From positions 62,001-126,000 of the forward strand of contig DASYXT010000135.1 in assembly GCA_035934555.1 (NCBI GenBank): a stretch of DNA of 64,000 bases, given 5' to 3'. Below, one piece after another: positions 9,335 to 19,365 of the stretch. The position numbers and the translations under genes are program-made. Source of the DNA: DASYXT01 sp035934555 (GTDB lineage Bacteria; Verrucomicrobiota; Verrucomicrobiia; Limisphaerales; UBA8199). The notes below the pieces were generated by a model. It searched no databases. It worked only from the letters and a program-made list of their open reading frames with translations, and was not told the DNA's origin. Each line of letters opens with the position of its first letter. The stretch's first letter is position 1.

Positions 9335-9955
9335 GTGAAATCCCAGATTCCCGCGATCCAAAACGACGCGAAACCTGCCTCCGGCCTCTCTGAACCGGAA
9401 CGCTGGTTGCAGGAGCACGGGGATTATTTATTCAAGTTCGCCCTGATGCGCCTGCGCGATCCGGCCACCGCCGAGGATGCCGTCCAGGAAACCTTTCTCG
9501 CCGCACTTAAAGGAGGAAAAAGCTTCACCGGCAGGTCGGCCGAGAAAACCTGGCTCGTAGGCATCCTCAAGAACAAGATTTTTGACCATTACCGCCGCGC
9601 CAGCCGCGAGACTTCCTTTGCCGACCTGGAATTCTATGCCCAGGAAGATCGTGACCGCTTCGTCGAAGAGGGCCTGGGCAAAGGCGGCTGGATTCACGAG
9701 CTTGGTCCCCAGGAATGGACAACCGCCGGCGAAAGCCTGGACAAGGAAATGTTCTGGCAAGCCTATCGGAACTGTGCGCGCAAGCTGCCGGAAAAAGTCG
9801 CCGTCGTGTTCAACCTGCGCGAAGTGGATGATCTCGAGAGCATAGAAGTTTGTGCGCTGTTGAATATTTCCGAAGCCAATTTATGGGTGATGCTCCACCG
9901 GGCGCGCATGGCCTTGCGCCGCTGCCTGGAAACCAACTGGTTTAACAAAGCATAG
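9335..9955 (+). CDS. ECF-type RNA polymerase sigma-70 factor
   Basis: 206 residues from a GTG start. Region 2 is seen at about residues 25-95 (His-Gly-Asp-Tyr-Leu-Phe-Lys-Phe-Ala near its start, then Asp-Ala-Val-Gln-Glu-Thr-Phe-Leu-Ala-Ala, then Trp-Leu-Val-Gly-Ile-Leu-Lys-Asn-Lys-Ile). Region 4 is at about 140-200, with a helix-turn-helix ending Leu-His-Arg-Ala-Arg-Met-Ala-Leu-Arg-Arg-Cys. There is no region 1.1 or 3, as expected for extracytoplasmic-function factors. The next gene, 71 bases downstream, is a small Cys/His protein that could act as its anti-sigma factor. The regulon is unknown. The 93-base upstream gap is AT-richer, but I could not fix an autoregulatory promoter. Confidence 0.9.
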   Translation: MKSQIPAIQNDAKPASGLSEPERWLQEHGDYLFKFALMRLRDPATAEDAVQETFLAALKGGKSFTGRSAEKTWLVGILKNKIFDHYRRASRETSFADLEFYAQEDRDRFVEEGLGKGGWIHELGPQEWTTAGESLDKEMFWQAYRNCARKLPEKVAVVFNLREVDDLESIEVCALLNISEANLWVMLHRARMALRRCLETNWFNKA

Positions 9956-10026
9956 GTAAAACAGGTGCAAAGCTCGTTTAACACGACGACCAATAAAAGT
10001 GGCGGTATGGCTGCCACACGACCAAA

Positions 10027-10320
10027 ATGAACTTGTGGAAAGAACTCCGCTCAGGCTGCGCCGCGATTTCACCCAACTGCCGTGCCGCTTCGCAAGCGCA
10101 GTCCGAGGCGCTCGATCATCGGCTGACTTCCGCCAGACGGCTCGGCCTCTGGCTGCATCTGCTCATCTGTAAGTGGTGCCGCCGTTACGGCCAACACCTG
10201 CGTTTTATGCATGCGGCGGTGCATGAACATCAAGAGGTCCTGGTTGAGGCCACGCCGCAAAAACTTTCTGAAAATGCGCGCGAGCGAATCCGGCGTCGTT
10301 TGCAGGAAGAAATTGAGTGA
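10027..10320 (+). CDS. Small zf-HC2-like protein, putative anti-sigma factor
   Basis: 97 residues. His44-x3-Cys48-x2-Cys51 lies in a helix (Leu-Trp-Leu-His-Leu-Leu-Ile-Cys), matching the His-x3-Cys-x2-Cys signature of zinc-binding anti-sigma domains; Cys11 or Cys18 could be the fourth ligand. There is no transmembrane segment, so it would be a soluble anti-sigma factor rather than the usual membrane type. It follows the ECF sigma gene on the same strand. The C-terminal helix is charged (Glu-Asn-Ala-Arg-Glu-Arg-Ile-Arg-Arg-Arg). The function is inferred from the motif and position only. Confidence 0.6.
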   Translation: MNLWKELRSGCAAISPNCRAASQAQSEALDHRLTSARRLGLWLHLLICKWCRRYGQHLRFMHAAVHEHQEVLVEATPQKLSENARERIRRRLQEEIE

Positions 10321-10326
10321 AAAGCA

Positions 10327-10465
10327 GAACCGCAACTGAACGCGCCAGCGTTTTTGGACTGCGCCAGCCCTCTGGCGCTTTAGGAGGAGGAGGGTGTGTC
10401 AAAAGCGCCAGAGGGCTGGCGCAGTCCAAAACCTCGCGGCATTGCGGAGCCGGTTCATGCAGAGG
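10327..10465. repeat. Palindromic repeat family A, copy 1
   Basis: Two perfect 29-base arms (10352-10380 and 10403-10431) form a hairpin around a 22-base loop. The left arm begins TTTTGGACTGCGCCAG. The same arms recur at 38153-38181 and 38204-38232. Flanks are also shared when copy 2 is reverse-complemented: CGCGCCAGCG outside one arm, and CCTCGCGG then GCGGAGC and GTTCATG outside the other. The unit is therefore about 140 bases, a REP- or MITE-like element. Loop sequences differ between copies. It sits just after the anti-sigma gene stop, where it could also stop transcription. Confidence 0.85.
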
Positions 10466-10503
10466 AGTCTGCTCGGCTACATTCGCGCGAGCAGACCATG
10501 CAC

Positions 10504-11622
10504 TCACCAGGCCGCCAGGCCGGCCGCAGTCGTCGGAAGCCCCGTCAGGCCGGTCAATGACTCCAGCGCCCCGTTCGACTTGACCTTAAAGGCGCTGATG
10601 GTGCCATCCCCATTATTCAGGCAGAAAAGCAGACGGCCATCATGGCTGAAGGCCATATCGGCCGGGTGGGCGCCCGTCGCCGCTGTTAACCCTGAAGCGT
10701 CCAGACGCTCCAGACTTCCATCATGGTGGACGCGGAACCCGGTCAACGCCTGGCTGCCGGCATCAGCCGCGTACGCATAGCGCTCGTCAAAGGTCACGAC
10801 CAACCAGCATGCCGCGGTCTGCTCGGTTGGCACCGCGCCGCTGATGACGCTCAGGCCGGCCATGTCCGAGAGTTGGTAGGAAGACACAGAACTGCCATCC
10901 GGGGCCCCTTGGGCAGCTTCAGAAACAAAGAGCCGATCGCCGCGACCAACCGCAAATCCGAAGGGCCATATTCCTATGGACGCGAACATTTGATGGTCCG
11001 TTGCCATGCCGTCATGATCCACGACCCAAGTATCGATCACGCTCGTGTCCCTTTCGGTCACCACCAGCGCGTCGCCGCCACGGCTAAAGGAGACCTGGGT
11101 TGGTGTCGTTTTGTCCGCGCTCAGGGCACGGGAAGAGCCAGGGAGCATGGTCAGATTGCCGCAGCCAAAATGTAACGCGGTGATATTGTCAGGCGTGGCG
11201 GCGGCGCCACCGGCATTCAGAACGTAAAGCAGATTGCCCTTGAGGGTGAGACTGACGGGTTGGTGGCCGCCGGAGGCCGTCTTATCGGTGAGCTCAAGTC
11301 CACCACCGGGCGTCGTCTCGAAAACCGATATCTCATCGCTCCCCGGATTGCAGACGAACAGCCAGTGCGAATCGGGGCTCAAGAGGACCGCGCCCTGACT
11401 TGGCAAACCATTGGCCGTGCCCAGTCCGAGTCCGCCGGTGTCATACGTGTGGGTCACGCTCAGGGCACCGCCGGTTCGGGAGATCACCAGCACGTGGTTG
11501 GCGGCGCTGGCGTTATCCATGGTGAAGAGAACACCCGCGTCATCGGCGCTGGCGTTGCCTGCCCACGCAGCCAGGCCGAGGCCCAGGATTGCGAGAGAGC
11601 TTTTAAGAAGGGATGATTTCAT
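10504..11622 (-). CDS. Exported lactonase-family seven-bladed beta-propeller protein
   Basis: 372 residues. Residues 1-26 are a signal peptide ending Gly-Asn-Ala-Ser-Ala. The mature part is a series of about 45-residue blades with recurrent Val-x-Asn-x-Gly-Ser-Asp-Glu-Ile-Ser-Val-Phe and Asn-Asn-Gly-Asp-Gly-Thr-Ile-Ser-Ala-Phe phrases, typical of the Lactonase family (6-phosphogluconolactonase-like). Being exported, it is unlikely to be the cytoplasmic pentose-phosphate enzyme, and it is more probably a periplasmic propeller of unknown ligand. The gene is followed on its 3' side by repeat A copy 1 and is divergent from the GH2-like gene across a 279-base gap. Confidence 0.75.
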   Translation of the reverse strand: MKSSLLKSSLAILGLGLAAWAGNASADDAGVLFTMDNASAANHVLVISRTGGALSVTHTYDTGGLGLGTANGLPSQGAVLLSPDSHWLFVCNPGSDEISVFETTPGGGLELTDKTASGGHQPVSLTLKGNLLYVLNAGGAAATPDNITALHFGCGNLTMLPGSSRALSADKTTPTQVSFSRGGDALVVTERDTSVIDTWVVDHDGMATDHQMFASIGIWPFGFAVGRGDRLFVSEAAQGAPDGSSVSSYQLSDMAGLSVISGAVPTEQTAACWLVVTFDERYAYAADAGSQALTGFRVHHDGSLERLDASGLTAATGAHPADMAFSHDGRLLFCLNNGDGTISAFKVKSNGALESLTGLTGLPTTAAGLAAW

Positions 11623-11901
11623 AGTTTGGCTTCGAATGTTTTAACGAACACAATTCGTTTTGATTTGGCCAGGCCTGCGCGGATGCGCTCGTGCGCAAAC
11701 GTGTCCTGTCCACAGCGGCGCGCCGGAATTTCGTTCGCACTCCAACGCGCAGCATAATACTTGGTCGCGGCAGGCGGGAATTCCTTACATGGGAACGAAT
11801 AACCAGGCAGGAAGTGCTTGCGTGGGCGGGACGCCTGCCCGGTGGTTTTCTGGTATTGCGCGAATGCCCTGTTCAGCAATGATGATCACCGGAAAGCTTT
11901 T

Positions 11902-14900
11902 ATGCATCCTCTGACTTTCTATGCGCTTGGCAATCGCTTCGCCAAGCTCATGTCTGCGACTCTGCTGTCGGCCTGGTGGAGCATGCTCGTGCCATCATGC
12001 CCCGCGGCAGCGCAAGACCAACCCGCCGTGGCCCTGCCGGCAGGTGTGAGAGCCGTGTGGGACACGGCCAAGGGCTTCCACGAATCTACCCCCACGCGCG
12101 AACGGCTTTGTATCAACGGGCTGTGGCGCTGGCAACCCGCAGCGGACAATGCCCGCGAAGTGCCCACGGCCGCCTGGGGCTACTACAAGGTCCCTGCCCC
12201 TTGGCCAGGCATTGAAGATTATCTGCAGAGCGATTATCAAACGCTCTACCCCCACCCGAGCTGGACGAACACCAATCTCGGCCAGGTCCGCAGCGCCTGG
12301 TACCAACGCACCATCGTCATCCCCAACGATTGGGCCGGCCGCCGCATCGCCCTGCAAGCCGATTACTTGAATTCTTATGCCGCAATCTATATCGACGGTC
12401 GGCAGGTGGGCGAACTCCGCTTTCCCGCCGGCTCAGTGGACATATCCGCGGCGGTACGTCCCGGGGCTACGCATGTCCTCAGCCTCCTGGTCGTGGCGAT
12501 GCCGCTCAAAGCCGTGCTCGAATCGTACAGCGACACCAATACCGCACGGCAGCGGCAGGGGAAAGTCGAACGCCGCGGGTTGTGCGGCGATCTCTGGTTA
12601 ATCAGCGAGCCGGCCGGTGCGCGACTCGCCGACATTCGCCTCGATACCTCGTTTCGCCAGAGCCAAATCACCTTCAAGGCCCGGCTAGCCGAATTGGCAG
12701 CCGACCGCCCCTATCAGCTTCGAGCTCGCATCAGCGATCATGACCGCCCCGTGGCGCAGTTTAACGGTCCCAAGTTCTCCACTCTTGAGGTGACCAACGG
12801 CTGGGCCACGTTTACGGCGTCGTGGAAGCCGCCCAAGCTCTGGGACACCATCACCCCTGAGAACCAGTATGTCGCGGAGCTCTCGCTCCTCGACACAAAA
12901 GGCCGCACGATCGACACCGCGCTGCCGGTGCGTTTCGGGTTCAGGGAGTTCTGGATCCAGGGCCGGGATTTCTACCTGAATGGAACACGCTTGTATCTCT
13001 CCTTGGTGCCCCTGGACAACGCCGAGGTGGGAGCCGCACTGGCGACCTACGCAGCCGCCAAGGAGAGTCTCCTGCGCCTGAAGAGTTTCGGGATCAACTT
13101 CGTGTACACTCATAACTATGGTTGCGAGCCGGGCTCGCATCTGAGTTTTGAGGAAATTCTCCGTGCCGCCGATGACACCGGCATGCTGGTCGCATTGTCG
13201 CAGCCGCACTTTAGCGCCTACGACTGGAAGACGCCCGAGGCCGACCAGACGAACGGCTACGCGGCTCACGCGGCGTTTTACGTCCGCGTCGCCGGGACCC
13301 ATCCGTCGGTCGTCAGTTACGCGATGAGTCACAATGCCACCGGTTACAACGAGGATACCAATCCCCTGATGATGGACGGGCGCAGCCATCCGCGGGACAC
13401 GTGGGCCGACCGCAATGCCGCGCTGGCGTTACGCTGCGAAGCCATTGTCAAACGCCTGGATCCGTCGCGAGCCGTTTATCATCACTCTTCCGGCGACCTC
13501 GGTGAACTCTACACCCTCAACTTTTACCCTAATTTCGTGCCCATCCAGGAGTTGGACGACTGGTTTGAGCACTGGTCGAGCACAGGCAACAAGCCGCTGC
13601 TCCTGGTCGAGTACGGCGCGCCCTTTGGCTGGGACTGGACCATGTATCGCGGCTGGTACAAGGGCCGGCGCGAGTTCGGCAGCGCCGCCGTGCCGTGGGA
13701 ATATTGCCTGGCGGAATGGAATGCTCAGTTTCTCGGCGATGTGGCTTACCGGATCAGTGAGCGGGAAAAACGCAACCTGCGGTGGGAAGCGGAGCAGTTC
13801 CGCCAGGGGCGTCTTTGGCATCGCTGGGATTACCCTTACCCGGTCGGCGACGCACGCCTGGACGAATTGCATCCGGTCCAAGCCGCCTATACGACCGACA
13901 ATTGGCGTGCGTTCCGGACGTGGGGCTTGTCGGGTAACTCGCCGTGGGAACACGACCGCTTCTGGAAACTGCGCGAAGGTTTTCAACCCCGGCGTCGAGA
14001 CCTGCCCGTCGATTGGGACACTCTGCAGCGGCCGGGCTACAGCCCGGATTTCATCGAGCACACCTACGCACGCTTTGACCTGGCTTACGAACGGTCCGAC
14101 TGGGTCGCCTCACCCACCGCGCAGGCATTACTCCGAAATAACCTGCCGTTGCTCGCCTGGCTCGCCGGCAAACCGGAGCATTTCACGTCAAAAGACCATA
14201 CTTTCTTCCCAGGTGAAACCGTTGAGAAGCAACTGATCGTCATCAATAATTCCCGCCTCACACTCACTGGGCAAGCTTCGTGGTCGGCCGACCTAAACCC
14301 AAACTTCGCCGGCGTCAGCCGACTAGTGCTACCGACCGGTGAGCAGGCGCGCGTTCCAGTGCGGCTGAATTTGCCGGCCAACCTGGCGCCCGGCACGTAT
14401 CACATCAATGCGAGTTTCAACTCCAACACTGGAGAACGCCAGCAAGACTCATTCGCTTTGCAGGTGCTCCCGCGCCCGGTACCGCCTCACCCAGCCTCGA
14501 GGATCGCCCTATTCGACCCGCTCGGCCAAACGACCAAATGGTTGGCAGGACTGGGAATCACCTGCCACATGGTGACTGCACGGACAGACCTTTCAGACTT
14601 CGACGTGCTGCTAATCGGCAAAGGCGCCCTGACCGTGGACGGCCCGGCTCCTTCGCTGCAGCGGGTGCGCGCCGGTTTGAAGGTAGTGGTGTTCGAACAG
14701 ACCGCCGAGGTGCTCGAACGGCGGCTAGGCTTCAGGGTCGAGGAATACGGTCTGCGCCAGGTCTGGCCGCGCGTGCCGGACAGCCCCCTATTGGCGGGCC
14801 TCAACGCCGAGAATCTGCGCGATTGGCGCGGCGCCTCTACTCTGCTGCCTTCTACCCTGGACTACACCTTGAGCCCTCGCTATGACGGGGCGCCGACCGT

Positions 14901-15930
14901 GCACTGGTGCGGACTGGAGGTTACCCGGCTGTGGCGTTGCGGCAACTGGGGCAACGTAGCCTCGGTGCTGATTGAGAAGCCGCCGCGTGGCGATTTTCTG
15001 CCGATACTCGATGGCGGCTACGCCCTGCAGTACAGTCCGCTGCTCGAATACCGCGAGGGCAGCGGCCTGGTGCTCTTCTGCCAAATGGACGTAACCGGGC
15101 GGACCGAAAGCGACCCGGCGGCGGAGATTCTGGCGGCGAACATTCTGCGATATGTCGCTACCTGGCGCCCCATTCCTCGGCGCCAAAGCGTGTATGCCGG
15201 CGAACCCGCCGGCCAAGCCTGGCTCACAGCTTGCGGGATAAACGCCACCCCGTTCCAAGGCCAGACGCCTGCTGCCGATGAAGTGCTGGTGGTGTCGCCG
15301 GGCGGGGGCCGTCAGCTCGCTGCTCAAGCTTCCGCCATCGGTGATTGGGTCAAGGCAGGAGGCCGCGTCCTGGCCCTCGGACTTAACGAGCAGGAAGCAA
15401 ACTCATTTCTGCCAACCCGCGTGAGGATGCAATCCGCCGAGCATATCGCCGCCTGGTTTCCACCATTCAACGCGCAGTCGCTTTTGGCCGGTGTAGCTCC
15501 CGCCGACGTGCATAACCGCGACCCGCGCAAGCTGGCTTTGGTCGTTGAAGGGGCGACGGCTTACGGCGATGGCGTATTGGCCATGACGGGTAACGTGGTC
15601 TTTTGCCAACTGCCCCCGTTTGCAGTGAGCAAAATGAACCCCGGCCCGGAGCAATTCAACCTGCGCCGCACTTTCGGGCGCACTTCTTTCGCGGTGAGCC
15701 GGTTGTTGGCGAATTTCGGCGTGTCCGGTTCGACGCCACTCTTAGAGCGATTCGCCGAGCCGGCAGACGCGTCCAACACGCCATCGAAGGGAAAAGGTGC
15801 GGGTTCCAGCACCGATACCCACGCTGACGCTTTAGCCGCTCAGGCTCCCACTGTAGGCCGGTGGCTCGACGGTCTCTATCTCACACGACCCACCGAGTGG
15901 GATGATCCCTATCGTTTCTTCGGGTGGTGA
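11902..15930 (+). CDS. Large secreted GH2-like glycoside hydrolase with an amidotransferase-like C-terminal domain
   Basis: 1342 residues from ATG 11902. The frame is open 84 bases further upstream, but this start precedes the signal peptide, which ends Cys-Pro-Ala-Ala-Ala-Gln. The N-terminal sugar-binding jelly roll has GH2 phrases (Leu-Cys-Ile-Asn-Gly-Leu-Trp-Arg-Trp; Trp-Tyr-Gln-Arg-Thr-Ile; Tyr-Ile-Asp-Gly-Arg), followed by an Ig-like domain and a TIM barrel. Glu570 in Val-Glu-Tyr-Gly-Ala-Pro is a candidate nucleophile and Glu484 a possible acid/base; both are guesses from position. Residues from about 870 contain a class-I-amidotransferase-like fold (Phe-Asp-Val-Leu-Leu-Ile-Gly-Lys-Gly), as in other large beta-galactosidase-like enzymes. 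The substrate is unknown. It is followed closely by the beta-helix gene. Confidence 0.7.
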   Translation: MHPLTFYALGNRFAKLMSATLLSAWWSMLVPSCPAAAQDQPAVALPAGVRAVWDTAKGFHESTPTRERLCINGLWRWQPAADNAREVPTAAWGYYKVPAPWPGIEDYLQSDYQTLYPHPSWTNTNLGQVRSAWYQRTIVIPNDWAGRRIALQADYLNSYAAIYIDGRQVGELRFPAGSVDISAAVRPGATHVLSLLVVAMPLKAVLESYSDTNTARQRQGKVERRGLCGDLWLISEPAGARLADIRLDTSFRQSQITFKARLAELAADRPYQLRARISDHDRPVAQFNGPKFSTLEVTNGWATFTASWKPPKLWDTITPENQYVAELSLLDTKGRTIDTALPVRFGFREFWIQGRDFYLNGTRLYLSLVPLDNAEVGAALATYAAAKESLLRLKSFGINFVYTHNYGCEPGSHLSFEEILRAADDTGMLVALSQPHFSAYDWKTPEADQTNGYAAHAAFYVRVAGTHPSVVSYAMSHNATGYNEDTNPLMMDGRSHPRDTWADRNAALALRCEAIVKRLDPSRAVYHHSSGDLGELYTLNFYPNFVPIQELDDWFEHWSSTGNKPLLLVEYGAPFGWDWTMYRGWYKGRREFGSAAVPWEYCLAEWNAQFLGDVAYRISEREKRNLRWEAEQFRQGRLWHRWDYPYPVGDARLDELHPVQAAYTTDNWRAFRTWGLSGNSPWEHDRFWKLREGFQPRRRDLPVDWDTLQRPGYSPDFIEHTYARFDLAYERSDWVASPTAQALLRNNLPLLAWLAGKPEHFTSKDHTFFPGETVEKQLIVINNSRLTLTGQASWSADLNPNFAGVSRLVLPTGEQARVPVRLNLPANLAPGTYHINASFNSNTGERQQDSFALQVLPRPVPPHPASRIALFDPLGQTTKWLAGLGITCHMVTARTDLSDFDVLLIGKGALTVDGPAPSLQRVRAGLKVVVFEQTAEVLERRLGFRVEEYGLRQVWPRVPDSPLLAGLNAENLRDWRGASTLLPSTLDYTLSPRYDGAPTVHWCGLEVTRLWRCGNWGNVASVLIEKPPRGDFLPILDGGYALQYSPLLEYREGSGLVLFCQMDVTGRTESDPAAEILAANILRYVATWRPIPRRQSVYAGEPAGQAWLTACGINATPFQGQTPAADEVLVVSPGGGRQLAAQASAIGDWVKAGGRVLALGLNEQEANSFLPTRVRMQSAEHIAAWFPPFNAQSLLAGVAPADVHNRDPRKLALVVEGATAYGDGVLAMTGNVVFCQLPPFAVSKMNPGPEQFNLRRTFGRTSFAVSRLLANFGVSGSTPLLERFAEPADASNTPSKGKGAGSSTDTHADALAAQAPTVGRWLDGLYLTRPTEWDDPYRFFGW

Positions 15931-16006
15931 GCCGTGGCCTGTGGTTTCGTCCCGCGTTTGTTGTCGGCTCGACACTCAACCCCTCCGTCGTCAAACTACG
16001 CCTGGA

Positions 16007-19000
16007 ATGCGCGCGCGCGGACTCATTCGGCTGTGGCGGAGCACCGCTCTCTTGACTCTGCTGCTCCTGGCTCGGAACGCCACCGCTGCGCCCAAGCAGC
16101 CACCCTGGTCCTGGCGGGAACCACAGGCCAAGGTCTTGCCAACCGGCGACCTGGAATGGGCGCCACACCCCTTCGAGTTCCAAGCCGGCCGCTCTATTCG
16201 CTACATCGACTTCGATTCCGGCAACGATACCCAGGACGGGCTCTCCAAAGCGACGCCCTGGAAACACCATCCCTGGGACCCCAATGCCACCGGCCAGGCC
16301 AAGATCTGCCAGGGCAGCCACACTTACGTGTTCAAGCAGGGCGTCGATTATCGTGGCGAGCTCGACGCCCACGAGTCGGGAACGCTGTCGTCTCCCATCG
16401 TTCTCACCCGCGATCCGGCCTGGGGTGAGGGACCGTCGGTCCTCTGCGGCTCGGAGCGCGTGACTGGCTGGAAAAGGAATCCTGATAACCCGCTCCTCCC
16501 GGAGCCGGAGAAGGTGTGGTACGTGGACCTGGATTGGGCGCCGCGCAATGTATGGATGGTCGGCAAGGATTCTACTGTCACTCGCCTGGCGCTGGCCCGC
16601 ACGCCCAACTGGACGATTTCCGACCCGGACGACCTCAAGCGCCAATGGTGGACCTGGAAAAATCCCGACAAGCCGTTTGACAACTACACCCTGTTCCATG
16701 GCCAGAAGCGCCATCAGGCTTTTGATCTCGAGCATATCAATACCGGTCACCCCGATGAATATTATCAAGACGCGATTGTGCGCACGACCAAGGGCTGGGT
16801 GATGGGCAGCCCGTTCCCAGCCCGGGTCCTGGCGGTGGACCGCCAACACGGGTCCTTGGCCTTCGCGGGCCAGTGGGGTGGTGAGCCAAGCTACAAAATC
16901 ATTCGCGGGTGCCGCTATTATCTCGAAGACAAACCTCAGTACCTCGACAGTCCCGGCGAGTTCTGGTTCGACAAGCAGGGCCGCGGCGGGCGACTGTGCC
17001 TTCGCCTCCCTAACGATCAGGACCCCAATACGGCTCACATCGAAGTCGCCAAGCGCATCCATTTTATCGAGAGCCAAGGCATGAGCCATGTGCACATACG
17101 CGGGCTCACATTCCGCTTTGCCAATGTCTATTGGAACCTCCTGGCTGCCCCGTATTGGGTCTCGCATGAGAGTATTGACGTGCAGCCTGGCTGCGTGCGG
17201 TTGCTGGGCAGCGGCGCAGATATTCAGATCGCCAACTGCGTTTTCGAGCACGCGCACCGAGGCGTTCGACTGAAGGCCCGTGGTCCGCAGGATGTTATCG
17301 ATCAGGTGCTCGTCCAAGACAGCGTCTTTTCCGATTTGGATGCCGGCGCCGTGGAACTCTCCGACGGCAGCCATTACGGGATGGTCCAGCCGCCCATGGG
17401 GCGCCTCCTGGATGTCCGCGTCATGAGGAACAGGTTCGACCACATTGGCCTGCGCCCGGATTTGTTCGGGCAAGGTGAAACCCTCCAGGTAAACTACGCC
17501 CAAACCGTCGAGGTGGCAGGCAACCTATTCGAGCGGGTCTGCTCGCAGGGCATCGATGTTCATGGCGCCAAGCAGAGTGGCGCTGCCACTGACCGCCCGT
17601 TCAGCCGGATTCTCATCCATCACAACAAAGCCGTCGATACGCTGCTCAACAATGATGATTTCGGCGGCATCGAGACCTGGCAGGGTGGCCCCGCCTACGT
17701 TTATGATAATATCTCGGGCAACCCGGGCGGTTACCGCAATTGGGAGCACGTGATGAACCCGGGCCAGGAGGCGCGCTTTGGCCACGCCTTCTACCTGGAT
17801 GGCGCGTTCAAGAACTACCACTTCAACAACATCGCCTGGGGCAAGTCCAAAGGGCCCACTGGAACGCTCGCGAACACTTCAGCTTTTCAGGAAATCATCA
17901 GCTACCAAAACACCTTCTTCAACAACACCATCTTTAATTTCGTGCGCGGTTCGCGTCGCCAGGAACCCCAGGCCGGCCGCGTCAAATTCCTCGGCAACGT
18001 CTGGCAGAGCCTGGGCCTGCGCGTCTTCCGCGACGCCGACCCGGCGCGGACGGCCGCGGGCGAGCCGACGTCCGGCGACGACAGCTCAAAGCAGTTCGCC
18101 ATCGATACTGACGCCTACGGGCGCAACGTCTTTTACGACACTGGCGAGGGCTTTGGCGTGTTTGAACCTTCCGGGCGCTGGCACCGCACGTTTGAGGCCT
18201 TCCAGGAGGCGTTGGCCGGCTACCATCCATTGGCGTCGGACGTCGGAGTCATGGCCGACCAACCTCCCTTGCGCGATGCGGCCGCCCATGACTTCCGGCC
18301 TTCCGCCAACTCCCCAGCCCGCACGCGAGGCGCAAAAGTATTCGTACCCTGGAGCCTCTACGAAACAGTTGCTGAGTGGAACTTCTGTCCCCTGCCCGCC
18401 GAGCCCGCGCGCATCCTCGATGAGCATTGGTGCATGCCGCCGTATTACACCAGTCGCGATGATTATTACCACTTTCCCACCTATCCGCTGCGCGGTGTCC
18501 ATATCGCGTTGCAGGACTACCAAACCGGTCCACTGGAAAACTGGACTACCGGCGCCCTGCACTTCAACGGAACCGATCAGTACGCTGTCCTCAAGAACGG
18601 AGATATCGAACGACCGGTCACGTTGAACCCAGGAAAAGGCCACGAGAACGAGCGCCGCGAAATATCCGGCGCGGCCCTCTGCAATCCCCAGGTCCACACT
18701 TCGAACTTTCTCATCGAGATTTATTTCCAAACGGCCCCCAGCGAGACCAGCGCGCTGCTCATCCAAAAATGGCACGGTTCCGGTTGGGCACTGAAGTTGA
18801 ACGGAAAGGGAGGCGTGACCCTCCTGACGCGCACCACCGGCCGCAATGCCGACCTGAGCAGCCGCAGCTCCGTCAACGACGGTCGATGGCACCATCTCAT
18901 CGCTGAAGCGGACCGCAAAGCCGGGACCTTCACGCTGTATATTGACGGCCGACAGGATGCCCGCGGCAGCGGGCTTGGTCCGACGGACTCACTAGCCAAT

Positions 19001-19213
19001 GACTCCGATCTGTATGTGGGCGGGACGCCAGACGGTCAGCACTTCAAAGGCGCGCTCGACTTCCTGCGTCTCGCCCGCGGCACGCTCGCCGACTCCCAAA
19101 CCAGCATCGCGGAACTCTACGCCTGGGAATTCGACGGACCGTTCCTGTACGATTTTACCGGACGCCGCCGGCCAACCGACGGTGGCGAAGCGGGCGCCAT
19201 TGATTCCGAGTGA
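16007..19213 (+). CDS. Secreted parallel beta-helix protein with a LamG-like C-terminal domain
   Basis: 1068 residues from ATG 16007, chosen because it opens directly on a signal peptide (Arg-rich start, hydrophobic Leu run, Ala-Thr-Ala). An in-frame ATG at 15902 would overlap the GH2-like gene and bury the signal. Residues of about 60-100 carry Tyr-Ile-Asp-Phe-Asp-Ser-Gly-Asn-Asp-Thr-Gln-Asp-Gly, which commonly opens right-handed beta-helix domains of pectate-lyase type. Residues of about 390-640 have repeated short Asn/Gly-rich rungs. The last 200 residues (Asn-Gly-Lys-Gly-Gly-Val-Thr, Trp-His-His-Leu-Ile-Ala-Glu, Thr-Leu-Tyr-Ile-Asp-Gly-Arg) are a concanavalin/LamG fold. It is probably a polysaccharide lyase or hydrolase, co-expressed with the GH2-like enzyme. 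Confidence 0.7.
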   Translation: MRARGLIRLWRSTALLTLLLLARNATAAPKQPPWSWREPQAKVLPTGDLEWAPHPFEFQAGRSIRYIDFDSGNDTQDGLSKATPWKHHPWDPNATGQAKICQGSHTYVFKQGVDYRGELDAHESGTLSSPIVLTRDPAWGEGPSVLCGSERVTGWKRNPDNPLLPEPEKVWYVDLDWAPRNVWMVGKDSTVTRLALARTPNWTISDPDDLKRQWWTWKNPDKPFDNYTLFHGQKRHQAFDLEHINTGHPDEYYQDAIVRTTKGWVMGSPFPARVLAVDRQHGSLAFAGQWGGEPSYKIIRGCRYYLEDKPQYLDSPGEFWFDKQGRGGRLCLRLPNDQDPNTAHIEVAKRIHFIESQGMSHVHIRGLTFRFANVYWNLLAAPYWVSHESIDVQPGCVRLLGSGADIQIANCVFEHAHRGVRLKARGPQDVIDQVLVQDSVFSDLDAGAVELSDGSHYGMVQPPMGRLLDVRVMRNRFDHIGLRPDLFGQGETLQVNYAQTVEVAGNLFERVCSQGIDVHGAKQSGAATDRPFSRILIHHNKAVDTLLNNDDFGGIETWQGGPAYVYDNISGNPGGYRNWEHVMNPGQEARFGHAFYLDGAFKNYHFNNIAWGKSKGPTGTLANTSAFQEIISYQNTFFNNTIFNFVRGSRRQEPQAGRVKFLGNVWQSLGLRVFRDADPARTAAGEPTSGDDSSKQFAIDTDAYGRNVFYDTGEGFGVFEPSGRWHRTFEAFQEALAGYHPLASDVGVMADQPPLRDAAAHDFRPSANSPARTRGAKVFVPWSLYETVAEWNFCPLPAEPARILDEHWCMPPYYTSRDDYYHFPTYPLRGVHIALQDYQTGPLENWTTGALHFNGTDQYAVLKNGDIERPVTLNPGKGHENERREISGAALCNPQVHTSNFLIEIYFQTAPSETSALLIQKWHGSGWALKLNGKGGVTLLTRTTGRNADLSSRSSVNDGRWHHLIAEADRKAGTFTLYIDGRQDARGSGLGPTDSLANDSDLYVGGTPDGQHFKGALDFLRLARGTLADSQTSIAELYAWEFDGPFLYDFTGRRRPTDGGEAGAIDSE

Positions 19214-19365
19214 AGCCGGGCATCCGTCCTGTCATTGTTCTGCAGCGAATACCGCGTAGCTGTGCGCTAACAAATGCACGCGATGTCCGCTTTGCGTGAT
19301 TCGTTGTAAAGCCAAAAGCAATCCATTGTCCACGCGGTTTTCACGCGGTTTGGTCGTTGTGCAAA

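Noticed and set aside
15881..17503. 540-codon open frame on the minus strand opposite the beta-helix gene
   Set aside because: The opposite strand has a signal peptide and beta-helix motifs; this frame shows none, so it is a shadow.
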